Shown here: piece after piece, positions 48,926 through 57,246 of the stretch
Numbering within the stretch: the stretch's first letter is position 1
How the letters are laid out: each line of letters begins with the position of its first letter
Source: Comamonadaceae bacterium
GTDB lineage: Bacteria; Pseudomonadota; Gammaproteobacteria; Burkholderiales; Burkholderiaceae_C
Direction: 5' to 3'
DNA: 57,246 bases
Assembly: GCA_947455465.1 (NCBI GenBank)
Contig: CANGNS010000023.1
Coordinates: forward strand, 1 to 57,246
The notes under the pieces: generated by a model
Seen by the model: only the letters and a program-made list of their open reading frames with translations
What the model was told of the DNA's origin: nothing
Database searches by the model: none
Made by a program: the position numbers and the translations under genes

Positions 48926-49717
48926 ATGGCCATCGATGTCCAAGGCACGCGCGTCGAGTGCGCGGGTGCGCAAGGGCCGGTGGTGCTCATGGTGCACGGC
49001 TGGCCCGACACTTTGGCCTTATGGGACGGCACCGTCGCAGCCCTGCAAGAGCGCTTTCGCTGCGCCCGCCTGACGCTCCCTGGCTTTGAAGACGGGCCGC
49101 AAGCCGTGTCGCTCGATGCCATGTGCAGCCTGCTGCTGGCCGTAGCCGAGCAGCTCAGCCCGGACCAGCCGATTATCTTGCTGTTGCATGACTGGGGCTG
49201 CGTGTTTGGCTACGAGTTTGCGATGCGCCATCCGCAGCGCGTGGCCCGCGTCATTGCGCTGGATGTGGGTGACCACAACGCGGTGGCGCTGCGCAGCGAA
49301 TGGCGCGTGCGCGATGCGCTGGCGGTGTTTGTGTACCAGTTTTGGCTGGCGCTGGCCTGGAAAATTGGCGGCACGCTGGGCACCCGCATGACCCGCGCCA
49401 TGGCGCGCTGGCTGGGTTGTCCAGCCGCACCCGCGGGCATCACCCACCGCATGAACTATCCCTACGCCATGCAATGGCTGGGCGTTGCCGGCGGTTTGGC
49501 CCACGCTGCCCCGGTGCAACTGTCTATGCCCATGATGTTTGTCTATGGCAAACGCAAGCCTTTTATGTTTCACTCCCGTCGCTGGCTGGCGCACCTGGAG
49601 GCGCAGCCGACCAATGCCGTGTTGGGCCTACCCTGCGGCCACTGGGTCATGCTGGACCAGCCCACCCAACTCCACGCCGCCATGCTGCAATGGCTGGCGC
49701 CGTCGACTGCACCATGA
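48926..49717 (+). CDS. Alpha/beta hydrolase (epoxide hydrolase/dehalogenase-like)
   Basis: A 263-residue alpha/beta hydrolase. The oxyanion-loop segment MVHGWPDTLALWDG is near residue 18. The nucleophile elbow reads LLHDWGCVFGYEFA near 88, with Asp in place of the usual Ser as in epoxide hydrolases and haloalkane dehalogenases. The terminal His is in LPCGHWVMLDQP. The gene begins 9 bp after the nucleotidase stop and overlaps the next gene by 4 bp. The substrate is unknown. Confidence 0.9.
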   Translation: MAIDVQGTRVECAGAQGPVVLMVHGWPDTLALWDGTVAALQERFRCARLTLPGFEDGPQAVSLDAMCSLLLAVAEQLSPDQPIILLLHDWGCVFGYEFAMRHPQRVARVIALDVGDHNAVALRSEWRVRDALAVFVYQFWLALAWKIGGTLGTRMTRAMARWLGCPAAPAGITHRMNYPYAMQWLGVAGGLAHAAPVQLSMPMMFVYGKRKPFMFHSRRWLAHLEAQPTNAVLGLPCGHWVMLDQPTQLHAAMLQWLAPSTAP

Positions 49718-49920
49718 AGCCCGAGGATTTGCAAAAGCTCGTCGCTATGCCTATGCCCTATGGCAAGCACAAGGGCCGCGTGATTGCCGACTTGCCGGGT
49801 AACTACCTGGCTTGGTTTGCCCGAGAAGGTTTTCCCCAAGGTGAGTTAGGTCGGTTGCTGCAATTAATGCACGAAATTGACCATAACGGTTTGTCGGAAT
49901 TGCTCAGGCCGCTGCGTTAG
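49714..49920 (+). CDS. DUF3820 family protein
   Basis: A 68-residue protein with the DUF3820 core MPYGKHKGRVIADLPGNYLAWF. The family carries names such as quorum-sensing-regulated virulence factor, but its molecular role is not established. ATG 49714 overlaps the hydrolase stop by 4 bp, which fixes the start and implies co-translation. Confidence 0.9.
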   Translation: MKPEDLQKLVAMPMPYGKHKGRVIADLPGNYLAWFAREGFPQGELGRLLQLMHEIDHNGLSELLRPLR

Positions 49921-49987
49921 CGTGAAGGTCGCTAAATTTAATTGTCAACTAGATAATGGTTTGTAGTCAGGCCGGCACATAGTTTGA

Positions 49988-50017
49988 AATGACATTGTCA
50001 TTACGCCGTGCTATCAT
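49988..50017 (+). promoter_or_regulatory. Promoter and operator of the DUF1778/GNAT toxin-antitoxin pair
   Basis: ATGACA (49989-49994) and TATCAT (50012-50017) are a -35/-10 pair at exact 17-bp spacing, each one base from consensus. The -35 is embedded in the perfect inverted repeat AATGACA-T-TGTCATT (49988-50002), a natural binding site for the ribbon-helix-helix antitoxin. Confidence 0.7.
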
Positions 50018-50042
50018 CAGGCTCCCCCTAGGAGCAGAGTCC

Positions 50043-50324
50043 ATGCCCGCCGCACTCGAAGTTAAACGCGAAACCCTCAACATCCGCATCAAGCCCGAAG
50101 AGCGCAACCTGATTGACCGCGCGGCCAAGACGCGTGGTAAGAACCGCACGGATTTCATTTTGGATGCTGCCCGGCTGGCTGCCGAAGATGTCTTGCTGGA
50201 TCAGGCCGTCATTGCGGTAAGCCCTGAGGCTTACAAGCAATTTTTAGCGCGCTTGGATATGCCGCCAAAACCCAATGCACGGCTTCGCAAAACCATGCAA
50301 ACCACGCCGCCGTGGGAGCCTTGA
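50043..50324 (+). CDS. DUF1778 (TacA-type) antitoxin
   Basis: A 93-residue antitoxin. The N-terminal ribbon-helix-helix region reads KRETLNIRIKPEERNLIDRA and TRGKNRTDFILDAARLAAED. The C-terminus, with PEAYKQFLARLD, wraps the toxin in characterised TacA proteins. ATG 50043 is preceded by AGGAG at 8-bp spacing. It lies 3 bp before the GNAT toxin gene and should repress from the palindrome at 49988. Confidence 0.92.
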   Translation: MPAALEVKRETLNIRIKPEERNLIDRAAKTRGKNRTDFILDAARLAAEDVLLDQAVIAVSPEAYKQFLARLDMPPKPNARLRKTMQTTPPWEP

Positions 50325-50816
<492 letters not shown>

Positions 50817-50823
50817 TCGGGTC

Positions 50824-51546
50824 TCAGCGCCTTGGCCCCACGCTAAGCACCTCCAACAACCGATCCAAGCCCCCGCTGTTAATCGCCACCATTGCCTTTT
50901 CCCGCACCGCCGGCTTAGCGTGGTAGGCCACGGACAGCCCGGCTACGGACATCATGGGCAGGTCGTTGGCGCCGTCGCCCATGGCGATGGCTTGGGCGGG
51001 TGCGATGCCCATGCCCGCGCAGGTTTGCAGCAGCATGCGGCGCTTTTCTTCGCCGTCGCAAATATCGCCCCAGGCCTGGTTGACCAGGCGACCGGTCAGC
51101 AAGCCGTCTTGCAACTCCAAAACGTTGGAACGCGTCCAGTCGATACCCAGCATGCCTTGCACCACGTCGGTAAAAAAAGTAAACCCGCCCGAGACCAGCA
51201 AGGTTTTCAGGCCCGCCGTTTTGCAAGCGCGCACCAGTTCGGCAGCGCCGGGGTTCAGGCGCAGACGCTCGTCTAGCACTTGCTGCATATGCGCCACGCT
51301 TACGCCGCGCAGCAGGGCCACGCGCTGGCGAAGGCTCTCCTTGTAGTCGGCAATTTCGCCGCGCATCGCCGCCTCGGTAATCGCAGCGACCTCGGCCTTG
51401 CGCCCGGCGGCATCGGCGATTTCGTCTATGCACTCGATATTGATCAGGGTCGAGTCCATGTCAAAGGCAATCAGCTTGAAATCCGACAGGCGCAGCGGCG
51501 CGGTGATGCCTTGGAGGACCAGGCCTGGGGCAGGGGTGTGTGACAT
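50824..51546 (-). CDS. serB: Phosphoserine phosphatase
   Basis: A 240-residue HAD-family phosphatase catalysing the last step of serine synthesis. The nucleophile motif is IAFDMDSTLINIECIDEIAD near residue 27, the Ser/Lys motifs lie in LLVSGGFTFFTDV and the metal motif in AMGDGANDLPMMS near 187. It lacks the N-terminal ACT domain of longer SerB proteins. It is convergent with the GNAT toxin gene, 7 bp away. Confidence 0.95.
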   Translation of the reverse strand: MSHTPAPGLVLQGITAPLRLSDFKLIAFDMDSTLINIECIDEIADAAGRKAEVAAITEAAMRGEIADYKESLRQRVALLRGVSVAHMQQVLDERLRLNPGAAELVRACKTAGLKTLLVSGGFTFFTDVVQGMLGIDWTRSNVLELQDGLLTGRLVNQAWGDICDGEEKRRMLLQTCAGMGIAPAQAIAMGDGANDLPMMSVAGLSVAYHAKPAVREKAMVAINSGGLDRLLEVLSVGPRR

Positions 51547-51588
51547 GATCAGTACGTGAAGTGGATGCGAAGGTAATGGCTGCGCGCT

Positions 51589-51990
51589 TCAGGCTTCAAA
51601 CCAGTTTTGTATTTGCAGGCCCGGCACCCGTTCAAACTCGCGCACATTGCGCGTTACCAGAATAAGCCCATGGGCCAGGGCCACGCCCGCAATCATGGTG
51701 TCCACCGCGCCGATAGGTGTTCCCTGGGCCTCGAGCTGGGCGCGCACTTGCGCTGCATGGCGGGCCGCTGCCAGGTCAAAGGGCAGTAGTTCAAAACGCG
51801 CCTGAAAAAGCGCAAGCCGCGCATGTTGTGCGCTGCTGTCGCGCGCCTTGTTGGCGCCAGTCAGCAGCTCCCAGAGCACCGGGGTGCACAGCTTGAAGTC
51901 TTGGTCTTCGTGCTGGCGCACATGCTCACGCACTTGGCCGGCATTTTTGAAAAAATAGATAACGGTATTGGAGTCGAGCAAAAAGGCCAT
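51589..51990 (-). CDS. vapC: VapC-like PIN toxin
   Basis: A 133-residue PIN ribonuclease. The acidic centre is Asp in FLLDSNTVIYFF, Glu in LWELLTGAN and Asp in IGAVDTMIAGVAL, with the final VTRNVREFERVPGL as in VapC/FitB toxins. It lies 9 bp after its antitoxin gene, in the usual antitoxin-first order, in contrast to the module at 23260. Confidence 0.92.
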   Translation of the reverse strand: MAFLLDSNTVIYFFKNAGQVREHVRQHEDQDFKLCTPVLWELLTGANKARDSSAQHARLALFQARFELLPFDLAAARHAAQVRAQLEAQGTPIGAVDTMIAGVALAHGLILVTRNVREFERVPGLQIQNWFEA

Positions 51991-51999
51991 GTCTGTGTC

Positions 52000-52248
52000 C
52001 TACCAGGGCTCGCGGGGCAGGTCGGGCACTTCGTTGGCGCGAATTTCTTCCAAGCTGGGGAAATCGTCGGGCGATCCGCCCAGGGCGTCGATTTCGGCAA
52101 AAAAGCTATCCCAGTCCTGGGTTTGCTTGCGCTTTTCTTCCACCGCAAACTTGGCAAACCATTGGCTGACCGACACCTTGGACTTTTCAGCCGCCTGTTT
52201 TGCCGCCTCCAGCGCGCTGTCTTCAACGTAAATAGTGACTTGACCCAT
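52000..52248 (-). CDS. VapB-like antitoxin
   Basis: An 82-residue antitoxin. The N-terminal GQVTIYVEDSALEAAKQAA and KVSVSQWFAKFAVEE segments suggest a ribbon-helix-helix fold. The acidic C-terminus with DALGGSPDDFPSLEEIR probably neutralises the PIN toxin. Its promoter region carries an inverted repeat over the -10 element. Confidence 0.85.
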   Translation of the reverse strand: MGQVTIYVEDSALEAAKQAAEKSKVSVSQWFAKFAVEEKRKQTQDWDSFFAEIDALGGSPDDFPSLEEIRANEVPDLPREPW

Positions 52249-52265
52249 GCTGCACTCCGTTTCCG

Positions 52266-52290
52266 CGTATAAGTGTGGAGCAATTATACG
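52266..52290 (-). promoter_or_regulatory. Promoter/operator of the vapBC-like module
   Basis: A TATAAT -10 element on the minus strand (52283-52288) is embedded in an inverted repeat CGTATAA-N11-TTATACG (52266-52272 and 52284-52290). A GTGACT-like -35 would lie in the last codons of mfd. Repression by the antitoxin at this site is expected. Confidence 0.65.
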
Positions 52291-52293
52291 TTT

Positions 52294-55200
52294 TCAGGCC
52301 TTCTCAGTCACCGCCACCGGCTGCCCCAAACTACGCAACACATCGCGCACCATTTGCGCGCGGGCTTTGGGTTCGGGCAGGGAGCGCTCTATGCGCAGTT
52401 TGTCATTGCCCGCCAGTTTGATGTGCTTGTTCTTTTGTATCAGCTCGATGATGCGCATCGGCTCGACAGGCGCGTCTTTCTTGAAGCTGATGCTGATCAA
52501 CCCTGGCGCGGCATCCACTTTGAGCACGCCGTAGGGCTTGGCCAGCACGCGCAGCCGGTGCACGTCGATCAGGGTTTGGCCCTGCGGCGGCAGCTTGCCA
52601 AAGCGGTCCACAATTTCTTCGGTCAGACGGTCGATCTGGTCGCCGTTGTTGGCCGTGGCCAGTTTTTTGTAGAAGCTCAGGCGCAAATGCACGTCGCCGC
52701 AGTAATCGTCAGGCAAAAGCGCGGGCGAGTGCAGATTGATCTCGGTCGTGGCGTTCAGCGGACTGAGCAAGTCCGGCTCGATGCCCGCTTTGAGGCAGCG
52801 CACTGCTTCGGCCAGCATTTCGTTGTAGAGTTGAAAGCCCACTTCCAGCATATTGCCGCTTTGGTTTTCGCCCAGCACTTCGCCCGCGCCGCGAATTTCC
52901 AAGTCGTGCATGGCCAGGTAAAAGCCGCTGCCCAGTTCTTCCATTTGCTGGATGGCGTCCAGGCGTTGGCTGGCCTGTTTGGTGAGCCCTTCGATATCGG
53001 GCACCAGCAAGTAGGCGTAGGCCTGGTGGTGGCTGCGCCCCACGCGTCCGCGCAGCTGGTGCAGCTGCGCCAGTCCGAATTTATCGGCCCGGCTGATCAC
53101 AATGGTGTTGGCCGTCGGCACGTCAATACCGGTCTCGATGATGGTCGAGCACAGCAAAATGTTGTAGCGCTGGGCCACAAAGTCGCGCATCACCGCCTCG
53201 AGCTGGCGCTCGGGCATTTGGCCGTGCGCTACCGCAATGCGCGCCTCGGGCAGCAGCTCCTCGAGCTTGGCGCGGCGGTTTTCGATCGTCTCGACCTCGT
53301 TGTGCAAAAAGTAAATTTGCCCGCCACGTTTGAGTTCGCGCAGCACTGCTTCGCGGATCACGCCATTGCCTTCGGTGCGGACAAAAGTCTTGATCGCCAG
53401 GCGGCGCTGGGGGGCGGTGGCGATGACCGAGAGGTCGCGCAAGCCTTCAAGTGCCATGCCCATGGTGCGCGGAATGGGCGTGGCCGTTAGCGTGAGCACA
53501 TCGACTTCGGCGCGCATGGCCTTCATGGCCTCTTTGTGGCGCACGCCAAAACGGTGTTCCTCGTCGATGATGAGCAGGCCCAAGTCCTTGAAATGCGTGC
53601 CTGGGCTGAGCAGCTTGTGCGTGCCCACCACGATGTCGATGGTGCCGTCGGCCACGCCTTTGAGGGCGGCGGTGACTTCTTTGCCGGAGCGAAAGCGGCT
53701 GATCTCGGCCACCTTCACCGGCCATTTGCTAAAGCGGTCCACCAGCGTTTGGAAATGCTGCTCAGCCAAGAGCGTGGTCGGTGCCAGCACCGCCACTTGT
53801 TTGCCGCCCGTGATGGCCACAAAGGCGGCGCGCAGCGCGACCTCGGTTTTGCCAAAGCCCACATCGCCACACACCAGCCGGTCCATGGGGCGCGGGCTGA
53901 TCATGTCCTGAATTACCGCGTGGATGGCGGCGCGCTGGTCGGCCGTCTCTTCAAAGCCAAAGTCGTTGGCAAAGGTTTCGTAGTCCTGCGCGGAGTAACG
54001 GAATGCATGGCCCTCGCGCAGCGCGCGGCGCGCATAGATGTTCAGCAGCTCGGCGGCGGCGTCGCGCACTTGCTCGGCCGCTTTGCGTTTGGCTTTTTCC
54101 CACTGGCCGCTGCCCAATCGGTGCAGCGGCGCTTCTTCGGCGCTGACACCGGTGTAGCGGCTGATCAGTTGCAGCTGGCTCACCGGCACATACAGCGTGG
54201 CCTTGTCGGCGTATTCCAGCTGCAAAAACTCTTGCAGCTGCGCCATGCCCTGGGCATCGACCTGGCCCAAATCCATATTCACCAAGCCCAAATAGCGCCC
54301 GATGCCGTGCGAGGAATGCACCACCGGGTCGCCCACCTTGAGCTCGCTCAGGTCTTTGATCAGCGCCTCGACGTCGCTGACTTGTTCTTGCTTTTTGCGC
54401 CTGCGCGTGGTGGGGCCGGCGACAAACAGCTCGGTCTCGGTCACCAAGTCGATGCCGCGCTCCAGCCAGCGAAAACCTACGTTGAGCGCTGCCGTGCCCA
54501 TGCCCAGCGCTTCGTCGCTGTCCAGGAACTCTTGTAGCGAGTCAAACGAGGGCGGGTTGAGGTCGCTGGCGTGCAGAAAATCGAGCAAGCTGGCCTGACG
54601 CCCCGCGCTTTCGGCCAAGACCAACACGCGCTGCCCTTGCCCGGCCGCCTGCGCCAAATGCGCTTTGAGGTGCACCAGCGGGTCGGGCGCGCCGCGCAGC
54701 GCCGCCACGGCGGGCATGGGCGCCAGTTCGGCAAAGGCTTCGGTGTCGCCCTCGGCCGCTGGGCGAACGGACAACTGCGCATAGGTTTTGGCACAGGCAT
54801 AAAACTGCTCGGCGCTTAAAAACAGCGCCTCGGGCGGCAGGGCCGGGCGCTCCGGGTCGGTTTGCACGATGCGGTAGCGGTCTTTGGTGTCTTGCCAAAA
54901 GCGGCCAAAGGCGGGCTCCAAGTCACCGTGCAGCACCACGGTGGCGGCCTCGCCCAGGTAGTCAAACACGGTGGCGGTTGCGTCAAAAAACAAGGGCAGG
55001 TAGTACTCAATGCCCGCGGTGGCCACGCCTGCGCCCATGTCTTTGTAAATACGGCTCTTGGTCGGGTCGCCCTCGAGCAGCTCGCGCCAGCGGCTCCGGA
55101 ATTTGGCGCGGGCTGGCTCGTCCATTGGAAACTCGCGCCCGGGCAGCAAGCGCACTTCGGGCACCGGGTAGAGGCTGCGCTGGCTGTCGGGGTCAAAGGT

Positions 55201-55788
55201 GCGGATGCTGTCGATCTCGTTGTCAAACAAATCCACCCGAAACGGCACCGGCGAGCCCATGGGAAAGAGGTCAATCAGCCCGCCGCGTACCGCGTATTCG
55301 CCGGGGCTGACCACTTGCGTGACATGGCTGTAGCCCGCCAGCGTGAGTTGGGCCTTGAGCTTGGCCTCGTCAAGCTTTTGCTTGGCCTTGAATTCAAAAG
55401 TGTAGGCCGCCAAAAAGGCCGGCGGCGCCAGCCGGTAGAGCGCGGTGGTGGCCGGCACCAGCACGACGTCCGCGCCCTGGGCCTTGTCGCGCTGGCTGAT
55501 GCGCCACAGCGTGGCCAGGCGCTCGCTGATCAGGTCCTGGTGCGGCGAAAAGCTGTCGTAAGGCAGGGTTTCCCAGTCGGGAAACAGGGCGCAGCGCAGA
55601 TCGGGGTTGAAAAAGTTGATCTCTTCGAGCAGGCGCTGCGCGTCGGTGGCGTCGGCGGTGACGATGGCAGTGATGCGGCCGGCCGCCTTTTCGCGCGCAG
55701 CCAGTTGGGCCAACAAGAGGGCATCGGCCGAGCCCACCGGGCGGGGCAGGGTAAAGCGTTTTCCGGTGGCAAGCGAGGGCAGATGCAT
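52294..55788 (-). CDS. mfd: Transcription-repair coupling factor Mfd
   Basis: An 1164-residue DNA translocase that removes stalled RNA polymerase and recruits nucleotide excision repair. UvrB-like N-terminal domains are followed by the RNA-polymerase-interacting domain (residues about 490-560, VHSSHGIGRYLGL). The helicase domains come next, with Walker A GDVGFGKTEVALRAAF near 655, DEEH box IIDEEHRFGVRHKE near 755 and TATPIPRTM. A C-terminal regulatory domain completes it. ATG 55788 was chosen: it matches the family length, and the frame upstream runs through a hairpin and the divergent ispD gene. Confidence 0.97.
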   Translation of the reverse strand: MHLPSLATGKRFTLPRPVGSADALLLAQLAAREKAAGRITAIVTADATDAQRLLEEINFFNPDLRCALFPDWETLPYDSFSPHQDLISERLATLWRISQRDKAQGADVVLVPATTALYRLAPPAFLAAYTFEFKAKQKLDEAKLKAQLTLAGYSHVTQVVSPGEYAVRGGLIDLFPMGSPVPFRVDLFDNEIDSIRTFDPDSQRSLYPVPEVRLLPGREFPMDEPARAKFRSRWRELLEGDPTKSRIYKDMGAGVATAGIEYYLPLFFDATATVFDYLGEAATVVLHGDLEPAFGRFWQDTKDRYRIVQTDPERPALPPEALFLSAEQFYACAKTYAQLSVRPAAEGDTEAFAELAPMPAVAALRGAPDPLVHLKAHLAQAAGQGQRVLVLAESAGRQASLLDFLHASDLNPPSFDSLQEFLDSDEALGMGTAALNVGFRWLERGIDLVTETELFVAGPTTRRRKKQEQVSDVEALIKDLSELKVGDPVVHSSHGIGRYLGLVNMDLGQVDAQGMAQLQEFLQLEYADKATLYVPVSQLQLISRYTGVSAEEAPLHRLGSGQWEKAKRKAAEQVRDAAAELLNIYARRALREGHAFRYSAQDYETFANDFGFEETADQRAAIHAVIQDMISPRPMDRLVCGDVGFGKTEVALRAAFVAITGGKQVAVLAPTTLLAEQHFQTLVDRFSKWPVKVAEISRFRSGKEVTAALKGVADGTIDIVVGTHKLLSPGTHFKDLGLLIIDEEHRFGVRHKEAMKAMRAEVDVLTLTATPIPRTMGMALEGLRDLSVIATAPQRRLAIKTFVRTEGNGVIREAVLRELKRGGQIYFLHNEVETIENRRAKLEELLPEARIAVAHGQMPERQLEAVMRDFVAQRYNILLCSTIIETGIDVPTANTIVISRADKFGLAQLHQLRGRVGRSHHQAYAYLLVPDIEGLTKQASQRLDAIQQMEELGSGFYLAMHDLEIRGAGEVLGENQSGNMLEVGFQLYNEMLAEAVRCLKAGIEPDLLSPLNATTEINLHSPALLPDDYCGDVHLRLSFYKKLATANNGDQIDRLTEEIVDRFGKLPPQGQTLIDVHRLRVLAKPYGVLKVDAAPGLISISFKKDAPVEPMRIIELIQKNKHIKLAGNDKLRIERSLPEPKARAQMVRDVLRSLGQPVAVTEKA

Positions 55789-55800
55789 AAGGTGGTAAAA

Positions 55801-55843
55801 ATACAAAAACCCCCGTAAGCCCAAAGAGGGGGTGTACGGGGGT
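55801..55843 (-). terminator. Terminator-like hairpin in the mfd leader
   Basis: ACCCCCGTA (55809-55817) pairs with TACGGGGGT (55835-55843) around a 17-nt loop. On the minus strand it is followed by TTTTTGTATTTTT and lies 13-55 bp before the mfd start. As no gene ends just upstream on that strand, it may attenuate mfd transcription. Confidence 0.6.
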
Positions 55844-55868
55844 GAAAAAACAGGAAGCAGCCTGATTT

Positions 55869-55874
55869 TAGAAT
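55869..55874 (+). promoter_or_regulatory. Possible -10 element of ispD
   Basis: TAGAAT at 55869-55874, 13 bp before the ispD ATG, would give a leader of only a few bases. There is no clear -35 in the preceding A-rich stretch. Confidence 0.35.
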
Positions 55875-55886
55875 GGCCCGAACACC

Positions 55887-56666
55887 ATGACCGCCGTCCC
55901 CGACGCCCCCCTGCGCCATTTCGCGCCCTTTGAGCCTGCTGCACCGCCGCGCTGCTTTGTTCTGGTGCCCTGCGCCGGCGCCGGTAGCCGGGCGGGTACC
56001 GCCCAGCCCAAGCAGTACCAGCCTATTGCCGGGCAAGCCCTGGTCTTGCACACCCTGGCGGCCTTGGGCGCAGTGCCCCGGGTGGTCGGTGGCTTGGTGG
56101 TGCTTTCGCCCGGTGATGATTTTGTGTGGCCCCAGGGCGCGCCCTGGCCGCCCCACTTTGACCGGGCCGATTGCGGCGGCAGCACCCGGGCGCAAAGCGT
56201 ATTCCAGGGTTTGCAGGCCTTGCGCGCCCGTGGCGTGCGTGATGCTGACTGGGTGCTGGTGCACGACGCGGCGCGCTGCTTAATTACCCCAGCGCAGGTG
56301 GACGCTCTGATCGAGGCTTGTTTGCCCGACGCTGTGGGCGGTCTTTTAGCCCTGCCATTGCCCGACACCCTGAAGACCGAGCGTGGCGGGCGGGTGCAGG
56401 CCACCGTGGCGCGTGAGGACAAATGGCTGGCCCAAACCCCACAAATGTTCCGCCTGGGCGACCTGTATGCCGCCTTGGCCGTGCGCGCCGAAGACGGCTT
56501 TGCCGGGGTGACGGATGAGGCCAGCGCCATCGAGATGGCGGGGCGCCAGCCTTTGCTCGTGCCGGGCAGCGCCCACAATTTCAAAGTCACCTACCCCCAG
56601 GACTTCGCGCTGGCCGAGGCCTTGTTGGCCTTGCGCGCCAGCGCACCTACCGAGGTTGCACCATGA
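55887..56666 (+). CDS. ispD: 2-C-methyl-D-erythritol 4-phosphate cytidylyltransferase
   Basis: A 259-residue cytidylyltransferase of the MEP isoprenoid pathway. [12 protein letters not shown] with [12 protein letters not shown] (residues about 31-55) is the CTP-binding loop, and [18 protein letters not shown] near 122 and TQEDKW-like [15 protein letters not shown] near 175 are further family motifs. The N-terminal 25 residues are an extension. It overlaps ispF by 4 bp. Confidence 0.95.
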   Translation: MTAVPDAPLRHFAPFEPAAPPRCFVLVPCAGAGSRAGTAQPKQYQPIAGQALVLHTLAALGAVPRVVGGLVVLSPGDDFVWPQGAPWPPHFDRADCGGSTRAQSVFQGLQALRARGVRDADWVLVHDAARCLITPAQVDALIEACLPDAVGGLLALPLPDTLKTERGGRVQATVAREDKWLAQTPQMFRLGDLYAALAVRAEDGFAGVTDEASAIEMAGRQPLLVPGSAHNFKVTYPQDFALAEALLALRASAPTEVAP

Positions 56667-57154
56667 GCACACTGCCCCCATTTCGCGTCGGCGAGGGTTG
56701 GGATATTCATGCCCTGGTCGAGGGGCGGCCTTTGGTGCTGGGCGGCATCACCCTGCCGTTTGACAAAGGCCTGCTCGGCCACTCGGACGCCGACGCCTTG
56801 CTGCATGCCATTACCGACGCGCTGCTGGGCGCTGCGGGCTTGGGTGATATTGGCAGCCATTTCCCCGACACCGAGGCACAGTTCCAAGGCGCCGATTCGG
56901 CTGTCCTGCTGGCGGAGGTGGCGCGCATTGTCCGGGCCAAGGGCTACGCCGTCGGCAACGTTGACAGCACCGTCATCGCCCAGGCGCCACGCATGGCGCC
57001 GCATATCGGGGCCATGCGCGCGCGCATCGCCCAGGTCTTGGGTATTGCGCCCGATTGCGTCAACGTAAAGGCCAAGACGGCCGAAAAAATGGGCCCGGTC
57101 GGGCTAGGCCAGGCCATAGAAGCGCGGGCCGTGGTGTTACTGTACGCCGGTTAA
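56663..57154 (+). CDS. ispF: 2-C-methyl-D-erythritol 2,4-cyclodiphosphate synthase
   Basis: A 163-residue trimeric zinc enzyme following IspD and IspE in the MEP pathway. [18 protein letters not shown] holds the first metal ligands (D-x-H), and [18 protein letters not shown] and [11 protein letters not shown] follow. [12 protein letters not shown] is near the C-terminus. Start ATG overlaps the ispD stop. Confidence 0.96.
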   Translation: MSTLPPFRVGEGWDIHALVEGRPLVLGGITLPFDKGLLGHSDADALLHAITDALLGAAGLGDIGSHFPDTEAQFQGADSAVLLAEVARIVRAKGYAVGNVDSTVIAQAPRMAPHIGAMRARIAQVLGIAPDCVNVKAKTAEKMGPVGLGQAIEARAVVLLYAG

Positions 57155-57180
57155 TCAGTTTCTAAGCAACGAAAGCCTCC

Positions 57181-57246
57181 ATGCAATTCCAAACCCGGCA
57201 CCTTGCGACCCTGAGCAAATATGCCGGAATCAGCTTTATCGCTGGC
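57181..57246 (+). CDS. Start of an unidentified gene (3' end outside window)
   Basis: An open frame from ATG 57181 to the window edge, 22 codons long (MQFQTRHLATLSKYAGISFI and on). AACGAAAG about 10 bp upstream is a weak ribosome binding site. Too short to assign. Confidence 0.5.
   Translation, partial: MQFQTRHLATLSKYAGISFIAG

Noticed and set aside
55789..55944. N-terminal extension of Mfd by 52 residues
   Set aside because: The extension would translate through the leader hairpin and overlap the divergent ispD gene; the ATG at 55788 matches the family start.

Overview
The window is high-GC chromosomal DNA of a betaproteobacterium, most likely Burkholderiales and probably Comamonadaceae (Rhodoferax/Polaromonas-like). 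The evidence is the phaC-phaA-phaB operon, the mfd / ispD-ispF / serB neighbourhood, a zapA gene followed by a probable 6S RNA, frequent GTG starts and the close similarity of the housekeeping proteins to that group. The genus call is inference; no 16S gene is present. Coding density is high and most genes sit in tight operons with 1-14 bp overlaps or gaps.

Layout. 1-2306: end of a glycosyltransferase gene, two unassigned proteins and a SAM-dependent methyltransferase, probably the edge of a surface-glycan locus. 2378-9399: a 1839-residue secreted repeat protein (two Calx-beta domains, alanine-rich nonapeptide repeats, beta-rich body, C-terminal RTX repeats) with its own terminator, next to a lone tyrosine recombinase. 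9471-20757: the most notable region. It holds a GbdR-like GlxA/AraC regulator, then a corrinoid protein, DUF1638, a 'virulence factor' family protein, an MTHFR C-terminal-type Cys-rich protein, a MetF-type reductase, a pterin-binding methyltransferase, a RACo-type corrinoid activator, a choline dehydrogenase-like GMC oxidoreductase, an SAH riboswitch, a homocysteine S-methyltransferase and an EamA exporter. Together these encode the homocysteine-, folate- and B12-binding modules of MetH as separate proteins, with an ATP-dependent activator replacing the AdoMet-binding reactivation domain.

20846-32204: tRNA-Leu(CAG), rnr, and a minus-strand operon (FAH-family hydrolase, Nudix hydrolase, a 56-residue ORF, a DnaQ/GIY-YIG fusion and a PIN/RHH toxin-antitoxin pair with a 30-bp perfect palindrome). 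pgeF, a small membrane protein and the polyhydroxybutyrate operon phaCAB follow. 32222-40406: a TauE/SafE permease, probable 6S RNA, zapA and a zapB-like gene, then a cobalamin riboswitch driving btuB-btuF-btuC-btuD-cobQ. This B12 uptake/salvage operon fits the B12 demand of the methyl-transfer island.

40419-57246: nth, a PLP aminotransferase, galU, a large Oar-like TonB receptor, a secreted 5'-nucleotidase, an alpha/beta hydrolase, a DUF3820 protein, a TacAT-type (DUF1778/GNAT) toxin-antitoxin pair, serB, a VapBC-like pair, mfd with a terminator-like hairpin in its leader, ispD-ispF and the start of one more gene. The window therefore carries three toxin-antitoxin modules, each with an inverted repeat at or near its promoter, and two metabolite riboswitches (SAH and cobalamin) that both bear on the methionine/B12 cycle.
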